From contig OZ035962.1 of NCBI GenBank assembly GCA_964034945.1, positions 50,710,231-50,774,230 of the forward strand: a stretch of DNA of 64,000 nucleotides, read 5' to 3'. Positions 34,622-44,558 of this stretch are shown here, one piece after another (within the stretch, counting starts at the first letter, position 1; every line of letters begins with the position of its first letter). The position numbers and the translations under genes were made by a program. Below the pieces are notes generated by a model. The model was given only the letters and a program-made list of their open reading frames with translations. It was not told the origin of the DNA and did no database searches. This DNA comes from Chrysopilus asiliformis (Eukaryota; Arthropoda; Insecta; Diptera; Rhagionidae).

Positions 34622-35395
34622 CGAGGGCAGTCCGATAAGTACTTAGCCTCACCGCCCGATGGCCACTATCGCAGGAGAAATTTACTATCGTGTAGTACAT
34701 TCTCATAGACGGCTACAGTCAAAATTTCAGCCGAATCGAACTCGTAGTTTTGTTTTGACCGCGTATTGAAGCGGGCGTGTCTGCGGATTTCAGAAAAATG
34801 GAAAAAGAGCAATATCGGTCGGTGATTCGATTCTTGTTTCTGGAAGGGAAATCGCGCAGCGAAATCAAAGAGCCCTTGGATGCTGTGTACGGTGACTCTT
34901 CTCCTTCGATGGCGACCGTCAAAAATTAGTGTAACGAGTTTCAACGTGGTCGCACGTCGGATTTTGATGAGCCACGCCCATGTGCTACGAAAACGGCTAG
35001 CACGGAGGATAACATAACAAAAATCCACGATCTCGTATTGGCAGATCGCCGATTGAAGGTGCGCGAGATAGCTGAGACAGTAGGCATCTCAAAAGACCGC
35101 GTGGGTCATATCCTGCATGAAATTTTGGGCATGAGAAAGCTGTCGGCGCGATGGGTGCCCCGTTTGCTCACTCCGGACAACAAGCGCAACCGTGAAACCA
35201 CTTCACAGCAGTGTTTGACGCTGTTTAAGCACAATCCAAACGAGTTTCTGCGTCGTTTCGTGCCCGTCGACGAAACATGGATCCACTGGTACACACCAGA
35301 GACTAAGGAACAGTCGAAACAGTGGACTTTACCCGGCGAACGTGCTCCGAAGAAGGCGAAGACTGTCCTATCTGCCGGAAAGGTGATGGCCACCG
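34622..35395 (+). pseudogene. Truncated mariner, sister of the 15.9-kb copy
   Basis: Left end CGAGGGCAGTCCGATAAG after TA. The transposase frame starts at 34798, has the same TAG at codon 44 (34927-34929) as the first copy, and is then open from 35038. It contains the first catalytic Asp (DETWIHW) but stops matching after VMATV at 35395, where mini-me sequence begins. The other two catalytic residues and the right end are missing. It has 14 bp upstream of the start codon that the first copy lacks. Shared flank and shared nonsense codon show it arose by segmental duplication. Confidence 0.92.
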
Positions 35396-35588
35396 TCCTT
35401 GCGCCCGCAATCCGCGCCACAGACAGACGGACGGACGGACAGACGGACGGACCTGCAAAAATTAATTATTTTTATCATTCTAAACAGACTGGTGTAAGTC
35501 ATTTTTGTGTGTGATGACGGGATCTTGGCGTTACAAACGGTAAGGCAAAGTTAGTATACCCTTTGGTTTCACCATACGGGTATAAAAA
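35396..35588 (+). mobile_element. mini-me 3' fragment fused to mariner
   Basis: Begins at GCGCCCGCAATCCGCGCCAC and runs through a short GGAC tract to CCATACGGGTATAAAAA. It lacks the first two thirds. The direct junction with mariner coding sequence implies a deletion after both were present. Confidence 0.85.
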
Positions 35589-35968
35589 TAACACAAAATG
35601 TAAAAGCTATTCGCACCAAATCTGTTGCAATCAACGAAATGGTTTATTATGTTTACGTTGATCACGATTAAGTAATTATAATTTTGTGCGCAAATGTACA
35701 AATTTATGAAACGAATGTCAAGTACACAAAACTCATATTTTTAGTCGCGCAAGTCTAACCGTCAGGAACACGGCAATTGATAAGATTAATCATGTCTCAA
35801 TGACAGTCATCAACTGACCCTTAGGGCTGGATATGGCTCTTTTTTATTAAAGTATTTTGAGTATAACCAAAAGCTCAGTTCTCAACACAAAATTTTAACA
35901 TTTTAAATGTTTTTTTTGCGATATGGATTTATGAAAGTAATGACATCTCGCTCTCTCTTTCGGCGCTA
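35589..35968. repeat. Inverted relative of the satellite spacer
   Basis: Contains in reverse orientation segments also seen at 9400-9550 and 14350-14500 (for example GTACAAATTTATGAAACG) and near 8710-8770 (AAGCTCAGTTCTCAAC). No gene. It links this locus to the satellite spacers 20 kb away. Confidence 0.65.
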
Positions 35969-36330
35969 CTAATGTCTCTCGCCAGAGGTCCCTTCCCTAC
36001 ACAGTCTTATCAATTTATTTGGGATACCGAATTCTCTCATTGCTTTATAAAGTTCTACCCTGACTATGCTATCATAGGCGGTTTTAAAGTCTGTGAATAT
36101 GCGGTGTACTTGTCTCGCATACTCCGAGCATGCGGTGTTTTGCTTGGCCGCTATAATAGAGATGATAGCTACGCTTCTGCAAAACACCACTTCCTGTCCA
36201 TCTCATCTCCTGCAAAACGGTGATATCGGCTCTATATTGGGACAGGGTATTGGCTAGTTGCTGTAAGGCTCTGGCTTTGTACAGAGAACGTACGTTCTAT
36301 GAGAAAATTCTTAAACCATTATTGCTTCTT
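35969..36330 (-). pseudogene. APE-type LINE remnant: endonuclease fused to RT by deletion
   Basis: Minus strand. 36180-36290 reads like the start of a LINE endonuclease (ADITVLQEMRWTG with frame breaks). 35969-36115 then reads FTDFKTAYDSIVRVELY and FGIPNKLIRLC, an RT palm motif of the first catalytic Asp region (DFKxAYDSI). About 1.5-2 kb of normal intervening sequence is absent. Clade not certain (RTE or R1-like). Confidence 0.75.
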
Positions 36331-36465
36331 CGTTGCCTGGGTCGTTGCCGTAGATCCAGTCCAGTTCCGAGGGTATTGCCGGCTTTCCTGATCGTCGTTT
36401 TTTAAGGAACTGGCTCACCCTACAGCTCCTTTTCCAGCCGGGCTAAGGACAATCCTAAGGGAGTC

Positions 36466-36657
36466 TCACTGCCTTTGCAAAATGAAAACATATGCGTTTG
36501 AAGAATTTCGAGGCCAAGGTTTTTTCTCAACTCTTTTATCGTTAATTTCGTACCAGCATTTTTTGCTTCTCAGTATACAAAAGTAATGGCCACTTTCTAC
36601 AGTTTTGCCAATGTGGAATATAGTCACAGATTTTTTCTTGGCGATATTTACGGGCAA
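36466..36657 (-). pseudogene. Ubiquitin-hydrolase (USP)-like C-terminal fragment
   Basis: Minus-strand frame of 63 codons. It reads VTIFHIGKTVESGHYFC, then WYEINDKRV, then SSNAYVFILQR. These match the last conserved blocks of USP/UCH cysteine proteases: the catalytic-His motif SGHY, the WY-DD/ND-xxV block and the NAYxLxYxR ending. The upstream Cys box is not visible nearby. It could be a decayed host pseudogene or an accessory domain of the minus-strand element at 38.9-41.2 kb. The domain resemblance is fairly clear; the origin is unknown. Confidence 0.55.
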
Positions 36658-38015
36658 AATAAGGATACTGCGAGATTGGTCTTCATAATTTGAATAACAA
36701 GACAGCTTTTTGCGACATGACGTTGTGTATCGTACACTGTATTCAACCGCATTTTTTACACTTGGAACTATAGTGTGACCTCGGTAATCGCAACTATAGT
36801 AGACAGAGCCTGTTGCAATAACTGAGTCAGTTGCGTTAACCGAGTCACAACATTATCTGTCAAATAGGGAAACATAAGTTCTTAAACAATATAACAGCTC
36901 CAAAAATAGGATAAAATCTCTACCATTTGTAACGTAGTTTTTACGCTGCAAAATTATTTACAATACTAAATAAATAGTAAATACTGCAAAAGTATTTACA
37001 CCAAGTTTTTCATACATCAAAGTTCAGTCGGATTAGCCTAAAAAAATCAACTGGGATATTATGATCCAATTCAAAAATTCCACTTTGAGAGTTTATCGCC
37101 ATACATAAATTGTACGATTGTCTGCTAATTTTAGTTTTCGTGTGTTTTTTTTTGTTGGCACAGACTTGTTTTGTAACAGCCATTCTGTAATAAATAAAAA
37201 CAAGGAACAGAGAATAAAGTCAATGAAATATTTCCTGTGACTATTTTTTATCTTTTTTTTGCGTTAATCGAGTCAACCTTATTTGGAAGTCGCGTTTATT
37301 GAGTCAACAGTGTAAAATTTTAGGTGTTGCGTTAACACGCGTCTCGTTGAGATCAATTTCCATGGATTTGTGTTCGGAAGATTTTGTACTGTCTATTATT
37401 TCATCTCTTAGGTTTTGCAGGAATTCAATGTCGGCGTCTTCCAAAGCAGTATCAACGTGATATACTCTAAAAGCTAATTGTGTAATGCGATAAAATTTTT
37501 TATGCTTTGAACGTTAGGGTAATGAGGAGCAAATGAACGTTGATTGACATGTGTTAGAAACTCAGTAGAAACTCGCTGGATAACCAATTTTAAATGGATT
37601 GGAATGAGAGGACCCACACCGTGGTACCTCATTAATCCGACAAAAATATTCGACAACGTCCATGACTTCAAAGATCCTATAAATTCACAATATTTGTTGA
37701 TCACTTATTCGTCATCCAATTTACAGATGGAATCCTCGCAAGTCCATGATTTTGACGTGGATACGTCTTTGGTTTTGGTTATGGGGGTACAAATTAGAAA
37801 ATCGGCTTGCTGCCATGATAACAAATTTACAATCGATGAAACTCGATAGTTTGTGGTGACATCCGAATAGAAACTGTGTTATAAGATCCGGCCTACATTA
37901 AAGCATTGTTTAGGGTATTTTGTTATGTTAAACTATGTTCAATTATCTTTTTAAGAATCAAAATCTAAATGTTCACTGCCGCTGTTATGCTGTGTTTGCT
38001 GCTTGTAGTACAGAT
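36658..38015. other. Gene-poor stretch with a possible degraded TIR element
   Basis: 36765-37305 is bounded by loosely inverted sequences (TGTGACCTCGGTAATCGC and, at the right, GCGTTTATTGAGTCAACAG) with several internal GTTAACCGAGTC-like motifs. This suggests a decayed DNA transposon. The remainder (37306-38015) has short open frames on both strands, the longest about 100 codons at 37544-37849, without recognisable domains. Nothing here can be called a gene. Confidence 0.35.
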
Positions 38016-38039
38016 TTCACATTTATACTCTTTTTATGC

Positions 38040-38935
38040 TTCTCCTTTATGTTATTTCGTTCTTTTCGCTCTTAACGGCAAAAGCTCTTAACGGCAAAAT
38101 CGTTTGCTGTGGTTTCCGACTCTCGTTCTTGGGAACGAAAATGATTTCTATTTAAGTTTTCGCTTCTTGTTCAAAGCGGTTTGTGGGTCTCACATAAAAA
38201 TGAATGAAAGCCTCGAGCGATGGCTCTTTGGTATGATGCACACACACATATAAGTATGTATTTTACTAGTGAGAGAACGATATTTCGCTCCCAGCATTAA
38301 AGTTCTGTTCAGGGTTGTGACTTTTGATTTTCGAAATCGTAGTAAATCGGCCGAAAAATAGTAGTAGAATCGATGAAATAGTAGTAAATTTATGTAAAAC
38401 CTTCGTCATTATATATATAACTAATTTGAACGAAAGACTAGAAATGGGAGTGTTTTGAACACTGTATGTATGATATTTACTTCATACTTCTCTTATCATA
38501 AACCAATTACTTATAAATAAAATTATTATATAAAATTATTATTATAAATAAAATTATTATATTATAAAATTATGAAACCGAATATCTCAAAAACGGTGCA
38601 TCTTATCAAAAAAGTGCAAAACAAAAGTTATTTAGGATATGATTCTACATAAAACTCCCATACATCAAAATCCGATTGGAATAAATTTAAAAAAAATCTA
38701 ATTAGAAAGTTTGACTTCAAACTGGAATTTTGATACAACTATTCACCATTCACTTAAATCACCATACGGATTTTCAATAATTGCCAGATTGGCAATTATA
38801 GCTTTTGTTATGTTTTAAATAAAAATTTGTTTCCTTAATTTCCTTTTCACTAAAATTTCTTACTTAAATATCTATTGGCGATCGTTGTAGGCGGATTCAC
38901 GTCTTCTGGCCGTCTCTACGAGACAGACACCTTGC
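38040..38935. repeat. Dispersed repeat R, copy 1, with mini-me insertion
   Basis: Segments at 38140-38320, 38440-38540 and 38816-38935 also occur in the same order at 60090-60260, 60400-60480 and 60480-60600. Shared motifs include TTTAAGTTTTCGCT, GCGATATTTCGCTCCCAGCATT and GATCGTTGTAGGCGGAT. A 5'-truncated mini-me element (38576-38815, minus strand) lies inside this copy but not in the other. The repeat could be an LTR or the end of a larger element; I cannot tell which. Confidence 0.65.
38576..38815 (-). mobile_element. mini-me fragment inside repeat R
   Basis: Begins in the middle of the family (AATATCTCAAAAACGGTGCAT) and runs to the terminal hairpin and TTTTGTTATG. The 60.4-kb copy of repeat R shows an AAATAAAATTATTTTTAAATA stretch without it, so this is a secondary insertion or recombination product. 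Confidence 0.8.
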
Positions 38936-39203
38936 TTTTTTTTATTATTTTAGACCCAGAGGTCAAGGGTAGTAAATTTATTACCTGTCCATTCTCATTC
39001 ACTATCATATTTTCGGTTTGTTTTGTGCCTTGCTTATAAGCAGTATCAGCTAAATATGCTTCTGTAGTCGAAGTATGTTTGGAAAAGCTACACATAGCGG
39101 ATAGCTTAGATTTGATGTCCGAGGTAGGAAGCTGTTTCACTCGTTCGACCATCACCATAGCCTTTTCTGCACAAGATTTTAAAATTCTTTCCATTCTGCA
39201 CAC
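38916..39203 (-). CDS. Hypothetical protein segment, downstream of C48 domains
   Basis: 95 codons with a motif SFSKHTSTTEAYLADTAY flanked by charged sequence. It resembles C-terminal parts of long uncharacterised transposon proteins in arthropods, but I cannot assign a family. It follows the basic segment and the two C48 domains on the same strand, so all four are probably parts of one ancient polypeptide or element. Its 3' end runs into repeat R. Confidence 0.4.
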   Translation of the reverse strand: MCRMERILKSCAEKAMVMVERVKQLPTSDIKSKLSAMCSFSKHTSTTEAYLADTAYKQGTKQTENMIVNENGQVINLLPLTSGSKIIKKSKVSVS

Positions 39204-39292
39204 ATCATTTTTTCTACTTGTTAGACACCATTTAACAATGTTTTCAGCTTCTATTCTGCAAGTAGCTTTTGATTTAAATTTTATTTTATCTG

Positions 39293-39559
39293 TTAACTTG
39301 TTAATATAGTCCTCTGAAAACTCTCGTATTTTGAATGTAGAAAGTAATTTCTTTTTTGTAAAAATATTATGCGATGCATCTTTTTCCCATTGAGATTCGA
39401 ATACTTGACTGGAGTTTTGAGATTTTTTTTCGCGTAATAAATCTTTTTTGCGCGTAGAATTTTTATTTTATGAGCCTCATAGGACTTTTTCTGATAAAGT
39501 CTATTTTTTTCGGCAAAACTCAACCTCATCCCTACTTCATCAACATGTTTCCGCTTCAT
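39293..39559 (-). CDS. Basic Lys/Arg/Tyr-rich segment
   Basis: 88 codons starting MKRKHVDEVGMRLSFAEKNR, then repeated short blocks of the type YxxKKxYEAHKIK and AKKIYYAKK. Such basic tandem blocks precede Helitron-like or C48-containing regions in some insect transposon proteins. A DNA-binding or nuclear-localisation role is only an inference. It lies ~150 bp downstream of the second C48 domain on the same strand. Confidence 0.4.
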   Translation of the reverse strand: MKRKHVDEVGMRLSFAEKNRLYQKKSYEAHKIKILRAKKIYYAKKNLKTPVKYSNLNGKKMHRIIFLQKRNYFLHSKYESFQRTILTS

Positions 39560-39711
39560 GCTTGTTTGGTTTGCATTTAAGTGAAGTGAAATAGAGCACT
39601 TATCTTGAGATTATCGGTAATTTTTTTCATCAGATTTTCTCTTTATGATTTGCAGTCTCTTTGAAATAGACATAGGTGAAGATTTTTCGGGAAAATGGAA
39701 TTTAGTGGCAG

Positions 39712-40470
39712 TCAGACTATGTGATACCGTGTCCTGAGAATACACAGTTTCAATACACAGCTGAGCTTCAGGAGAAATGAAATCGAACATTGCGTTTGTC
39801 TCTTTTTATCAACAAAAACATTTTCAAATTGTAATATATTTTCTGTATTTTCTTTAATTTTTGAAGGAAAATGAATAAGTTCGCCAGTTTCCAACAACAT
39901 CAACAAATGAGAACGCAAGCAATCATAGTAATATTCTACAGTATCGGGGTTTACACGTAATGCAAGAGATACTGCAATGACGATCGAAATAACACCGCAA
40001 TCTGTAATGCCAATTTGCTGTAATACTTTCACATGGCTAACATATTTTAAATTGTAAGTCAAGAACAGAGTTTTCAGACATTTTGCTTGGTTACTGTCAA
40101 GTTTTCCTCTATTCAAAGAATCAAATACGAATAGTTTATTTTCTTTACTATCATAAAAACTGCAAGTCCAATGACCAGGACTTGGTAATATTTGACTATG
40201 ACACGTATTTGGCGGAACCGGTTGAATTTTATTAAACTGTTGAAAGTATAGTGTTTCATATGGAAGATATGATGAATGATTGTGGAGAATAGAAGTAAAT
40301 ACCATATGATTATCTGTAAGGCATTGACAGTTTTTAGTTATTTGTTTATCTGCATTGGTAAGTGATAGCAGTTGTAATTTTGGAAATCCTTGCCATGTAA
40401 CGGGTCTTTTCTGATTTTGAAGATATTGTTCACCTGTAATAGAGCTTCGTTTCATATTTGTACCCTTCAT
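39712..40470 (-). CDS. Ulp1-like C48 cysteine protease domain 2
   Basis: 252 codons. The C48 fold signature is readable in order: catalytic His in SPGHWTCSFY (about residue 95), Asp in VFDSLNRG about 18 residues later, a Gln-containing VLQQIG, and the catalytic Cys in ITDCGVISI (about residue 157). Family members cleave ubiquitin-like modifiers; many arthropod homologues are transposon-encoded. Its start overlaps the stop of the upstream C48 frame by four bases (ATGA), in a different frame, so the two are joined either by an unseen intron or broken by a frameshift. No signal peptide or membrane segment. Identification as C48 is good; whether it is active or expressed is unknown. Confidence 0.72.
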   Translation of the reverse strand: MKGTNMKRSSITGEQYLQNQKRPVTWQGFPKLQLLSLTNADKQITKNCQCLTDNHMVFTSILHNHSSYLPYETLYFQQFNKIQPVPPNTCHSQILPSPGHWTCSFYDSKENKLFVFDSLNRGKLDSNQAKCLKTLFLTYNLKYVSHVKVLQQIGITDCGVISIVIAVSLALRVNPDTVEYYYDCLRSHLLMLLETGELIHFPSKIKENTENILQFENVFVDKKRQTQCSISFLLKLSCVLKLCILRTRYHIV

Positions 40471-41213
40471 ATTCCTGACATTTGGACCAGAATGAGTATG
40501 GATCTTGTTAAGAGAAACATGACTAGAATACTAATCTCGTCTAAATTATTCTTTGATTTAGAGTATTTTTTCACGGGATCACAGCATGATTCGTTTTGAT
40601 TGTTTATCAAAAAACTTTGATCAGTTGAAACACTTGTCAATGTACCATTTTGAACCACTGCATTTAAAGGGAGCATAACTTTTTCATAGTGACTTTGCTG
40701 TTGAAGTAAAGTTCTCTGCTTGCCATAAAAATCAATAATCTGGGGAAAAGCTGCCAAAATACCAGTGGTTAAAATTTCTAATATTATTATAACGTGCTCA
40801 TAATCAATAAATGCAGGATCATTCCCATACAGGCAAGAAACTGCATTAGCGATAGCATACACACCGCAATCTACAGAGTTCGGCTGTCTTTGAAATTGAA
40901 GATTTCTCAGATCGATAAACGGAAACATTTTTTGTAAAATTAATTTCAACTCTTGTGTTAGTACCTGTTTGTTCATCGAATCATAAATAAATACCGACTT
41001 TGTGTCATAATAACAAGTAATAAAATGACGCGGTAGCTGTATTATTTGTATTATTTCTTGATCATTTGGAACAGCTTCGAGCGAATGCAAGAATGCAAGT
41101 AACCATTTTTTTTTTAAATCGTCATAAACCTTAACATGTCAAGTTCTTCATTAAGAGAACACAAGATTGAATTGTCACCTTCAGACAGATCATTAATCTC
41201 TATAAAATTGGAC
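40467..41213 (-). CDS. Ulp1-like C48 cysteine protease domain 1
   Basis: The main frame is 41090-40467. A further stretch of the same gene seems to begin at the ATG at 41213 (MSNFIEINDLSEGDN), with a frame break in an A-run near 41100-41115. Visible catalytic elements: His in LPRHFITCYY, Asp in IYDSMNK, Gln in FQRQPN and Cys in SVDCGVYAIA, spaced as in C48 peptidases. The sequence is related to, but well diverged from, the domain immediately downstream, suggesting an old tandem duplication. The last ~60 residues are Asn/Ser-rich linker. All catalytic residues of both domains are intact despite the frame breaks around them. Confidence 0.72.
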
Positions 41214-41660
41214 ATTTTGAGATTTGTACACCTTGCCAAAATCGCAATAATCAATTTTTTAACTTTAACTTGCCGTTAACTTTAACTTCTTTAACTTTAA
41301 TAAGGGTTTGTTTAAACACAAACGAGAAACATTGTTTTCAAACTTGTTGTCAACCTAGTTGATAGCTTTTGCGACAGACGAAACGAAATGTTCGGAACCA
41401 AGTTGTCAACATCACTTTCGCAAAAAAACGACACAACTTTGACTAAACTTTTGAGTTAAGAGTATTGCACAAACAATATTAAGACAAATAAAAACTGACG
41501 AAATTCCATTGTGCAATCACATCACAAAATTCTATTTAAAACTTTTGAAGTGAAAACTTCTTTAGCGGCGTTGTGAGTGATTTCAAACTCGATGAAACGA
41601 AAAAGCGACAGTAAAAAGAGATAGGATATTTTAGCCTGCGAGAAAATGAGATAGAATACA
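41214..41660. other. Flank without recognisable gene
   Basis: About 450 bp upstream of the C48 region, AT-rich. A small direct repeat (TTTAACTTTAACTTG / TTAACTTTAACTTC, 41258-41300) is present. A TATA box or initiator cannot be assigned with confidence. Confidence 0.4.
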
Positions 41661-41674
41661 GATGGGTGCCGGGC

Positions 41675-41905
41675 AGGGGAAGGGGAAGGGGAAGGGAAGG
41701 GGAAGGGGAAGGGGAAGGGGAAGGGGAAGGGGAAGGGGAAGGGGAAGGGGAAGGGGAAGGGGAAGGGGAAGGGGAAGGGGAAGGGGAAGGGGAAGGGGAA
41801 GGGGAAGGGGAAGGGGAAGGGGAAGGGGAAGGGGAAGGGGAAGGGGAAGGGGAAGGGGAAGGGGAAGGGGAAGGGGAAGGGGAAGGGAAAGGGGAAGAGG
41901 AAGAA
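41675..41905. repeat. (GGGGAA)n array
   Basis: About 230 bp of an almost perfect GGGGAA hexamer on the plus strand, tapering into imperfect purine sequence to about 41975. G-runs of four every six bases can form G-quadruplexes, and the pure purine strand can form triplexes. Open frames in it are artefacts. Confidence 0.96.
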
Positions 41906-42021
41906 GGAAGAGAGAAGTGCAAGGGGAAGGGAGAAAGGGTAGGGGGGGGGGTAGGTGCAGGGAGGTAGTGGAGAGAGGAGGGGATAAATTACTGATGTTT
42001 CGTCGTACATTGCAATATATA

Positions 42022-42872
42022 TCTATATATATAAAAATGGAAGTTTGTTGGTTGGTTGGTTTGTTGGTTTGAGATTACAAAACTCAAGAACTACTGGACC
42101 GATTTTTACGCGTTTTTTTGCAAAATGATCTGTGTTGCCAGGAGCAGGTTTTTTAGATTTTTAAAATTCGAAACGGAAGGTCCTGTAAGGATAATGAAAA
42201 TATCCTTTTTCCCATTTTTCCCCGGAAAAATTTGCATTATAGGGTTTTTGGGGTCGCTGATCACGAATCCGGTATTAGATTTTCAAAATTCGAAACGGAA
42301 GGTCCTGTAAGGATAATAAAAATATCATTTTTCCCATTTTTCCCCGGAAAAATTGACATTATAGGGTTTTTGGGGTCGCTGATCACGAATCCGGTATTAG
42401 ATTTTCAAAATTCGAAACGGAAGGTCCTGTAAGGATAATGAATATATCCTTTTTCCCATTTTTCCCCGGAAAAATCGGCATAAGGGGGTTTATGAGATTT
42501 GCAAAATTTGAAACGGAAGTTCGTGTAAGGATAACACAAATATACTTTTTCCAGTTTTTCCTGGGAAAAATCGGTATTAGGGGGTTTTTGGGGTCGCTGA
42601 TAACGAATCCGGTGTTGGAATTTCAAAATTCTAACCAAAAAGTCTTGTAAGGATAACGCAAATGTCCTTTTTCCAATTTTTGCTCGCAAAAACAGGCTTT
42701 GGGAGGTTTTCAGGGTTGCTTATCACGAATCTGGAGTTGGAATTTCAAAATTCGAAACGGAAGGCCCTGTAGGGATAACATTTTTTCCCAAAACTTTTTA
42801 AGTTATTTATGGTTTTTTGGCATTCTAAAATTCATACAAAAAACTTTTAGCTGCCAACGAAGGGTCTGCTAG
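42022..42872 (+). mobile_element. Non-autonomous Helitron with ~120-bp minisatellite
   Basis: Starts TCTATATATATAAAAATGG after A, with the ACTGGACCGATTTT motif common near insect Helitron 5' ends. It ends AGGGTCTGCTAG followed by T. This is the A|TC...CTAG|T geometry of Helitrons, without target duplication. The interior has six units of ~93-125 bp with motifs AAGGTCCTGTAAGGATAA, CCCATTTTTCCCCGGAAAAA and GGGGTCGCTGATCACGAATC. No helicase/Rep gene. Confidence 0.85.
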
Positions 42873-42962
42873 TATATATATATATATATATATATATAAA
42901 TTATTTTACGATAAATTGTTCACGATAAAATTGTTCACGATAAATTGTTTACGATAAATTGA
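42873..42962. repeat. (TA)n tract and ACGATAAATTGTT minisatellite
   Basis: A (TA)n run directly after the Helitron, then four copies of ACGATAAATTGTT-like units. The same unit is repeated about nine times at 56586-56735 inside the Penelope locus, linking two otherwise separate places. Confidence 0.85.
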
Positions 42963-42984
42963 CTGGCACCCGATTGAACCATAA

Positions 42985-43377
42985 TAAATCAGTTATAGCT
43001 GTAACAATTTACATTTCTCCCAACCAATCAATAAATACAATTATTGAATTTATCCACGATAATTTGCTAAAGTACTCACCAGAAATATCGCGGATTCTTA
43101 AAAAGATTACGATAAAATTCCTATGATTTTAAGTGGAAATTTTAATGTGAATTTTGCATTGGATACAGCGCTCCCTTTGATTGAGTTCCTCAACACCAAA
43201 TTAAATTTAAAAATGTGCTCCAGTCGCACTGAATCGACAACAAGATCGAAAACAGTAATTGACGCTGTATTTCAAAGATATATTGATCAAACCCAAACCA
43301 AAGCATTCATTTTATACTTTAGTTATCATAAGCCGCTCGTGTCATTTATTGAAATTGAAAACAAAGAGTCTGAATAA
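42985..43377 (+). pseudogene. Endonuclease (EEP-type) fragment, frameshifted
   Basis: The first part reads AVTIYISPNQSINTIIEFI in one frame. At about 43118 the frame shifts and continues MILSGNFNVNFALD, then STTRSKTVIDAVF and ILYFSYHKPLVS. Motifs GDFN (here GNFN), the S/T-R-xxT-xID block and the final YHKP/SDH-like block are those of exonuclease-endonuclease-phosphatase domains as found in LINEs and in some insect Helitrons. The Asp-to-Asn change in GDFN would abolish activity. Position next to a Helitron suggests, but does not prove, that it came from an autonomous Helitron. Confidence 0.6.
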
Positions 43378-44446
43378 AAATGTAATATAACTTTTGAACT
43401 TGGTACCAATATTATAATAAATAAACGCTATAACTATCCCACTCCTGATACCGCATTCGTCTCATTCTCTCGCTGTTTAGTTTTCCTAAGGTTTCACTTC
43501 TACCGCGTGTGCACTGCACACACATGTTTTTTTTTCTTCACTCATTTTACTAGAAAACACAATGCTTATGACAATGCTTATTTTTTTATCATTATTATGA
43601 AGAACTTACCGCTTTTAAAGAAACGAGCTGAAAATTTAAAACCACTACTGCCGTCTCGAAAGCACAAGACCTTTCGAGAAATATCGGTCGAGAGAAATGT
43701 CAGAAACCCTCGATTTTCGAGATAGGCAATCAGGCATTAAATTCGAGAACGAGCCAAGGGAAATTTTTGGGAAATTTCAACAGCATTATATATTTTTAAG
43801 TTTTTAGCATTTTTTTTTGCTTTATGCGGATAAATTCTTTCAAGTGTTATGTTTACAAAACACTTTAAATATTTATTTGGGTTTGATAAAAAAAAACCAT
43901 TACCCAATTGACCAATGTTGGAATTTTTTTACCGTGTCCAAATGTACCACGCAATTTTCCTTTATAAAGTTTAAGAATATTTGTGGGAACATTTGGAATT
44001 ATGGACCTTATGGTACAAAAAGGATCATTTGCACAGGAAAAAAATCTTGGATTTCCAGTCAAAATTCCATAAATCGTACCTTCGGTACTTGGTACAAAAT
44101 GATTGGAAATCCAATTGGTTTTCCAACCAATTTGGTCAATTAGGTAATAAAAGAATTTTGTTTTATTCTATGTGCGTTCAGTAAAAAGTTATTACTTTCG
44201 AAACAACATTTTTTTGTGGTTTTTAGATATTTTTAAAAGCCAGCACCCACTTTTTTTCTTTGGAAATGCGAATTTTGCGATATTTATGCAAAAAAATGTT
44301 GTTTCGACTACTCTTAAATTTCGAGAAATTGGTATGCAATGTCGAGCACAAAATCGAGATAGGCAATACCAATTCATGGTTTCTCGATCGTACTAGCGTT
44401 TTTTTTTTTTTTGAGATCCGCAATATGTCCCCTGGCTGCCAACTTC
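43378..44446. other. Stretch without recognisable gene
   Basis: About 1.07 kb. It contains a pair of inverted ~17-bp sequences (44197-44213 GAAACAACATTTTTTTG and its complement at about 44291-44308). It also has repeated TTTCGAGA / TCTCGAAA motifs at 43655-43735 and 44318-44390. Open frames are short (up to ~108 codons) and have no domain I recognise. Confidence 0.4.
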
Positions 44447-44558
44447 CCTACACACAGCGCCGGCTCTATGGTTCTATGCGCCCTATGCAAGTTATTTTTT
44501 TGCGCCCTATGCAAGTTTTTTTTGCGCCCTTTTTGTTTGAATTAAAAAAAAAAGTGTA

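Noticed and set aside
37474..37849. Overlapping open frames of 76 and 101 codons on opposite strands
   Set aside because: No recognisable domain and complementary coverage; most likely chance frames in moderately GC-balanced sequence.
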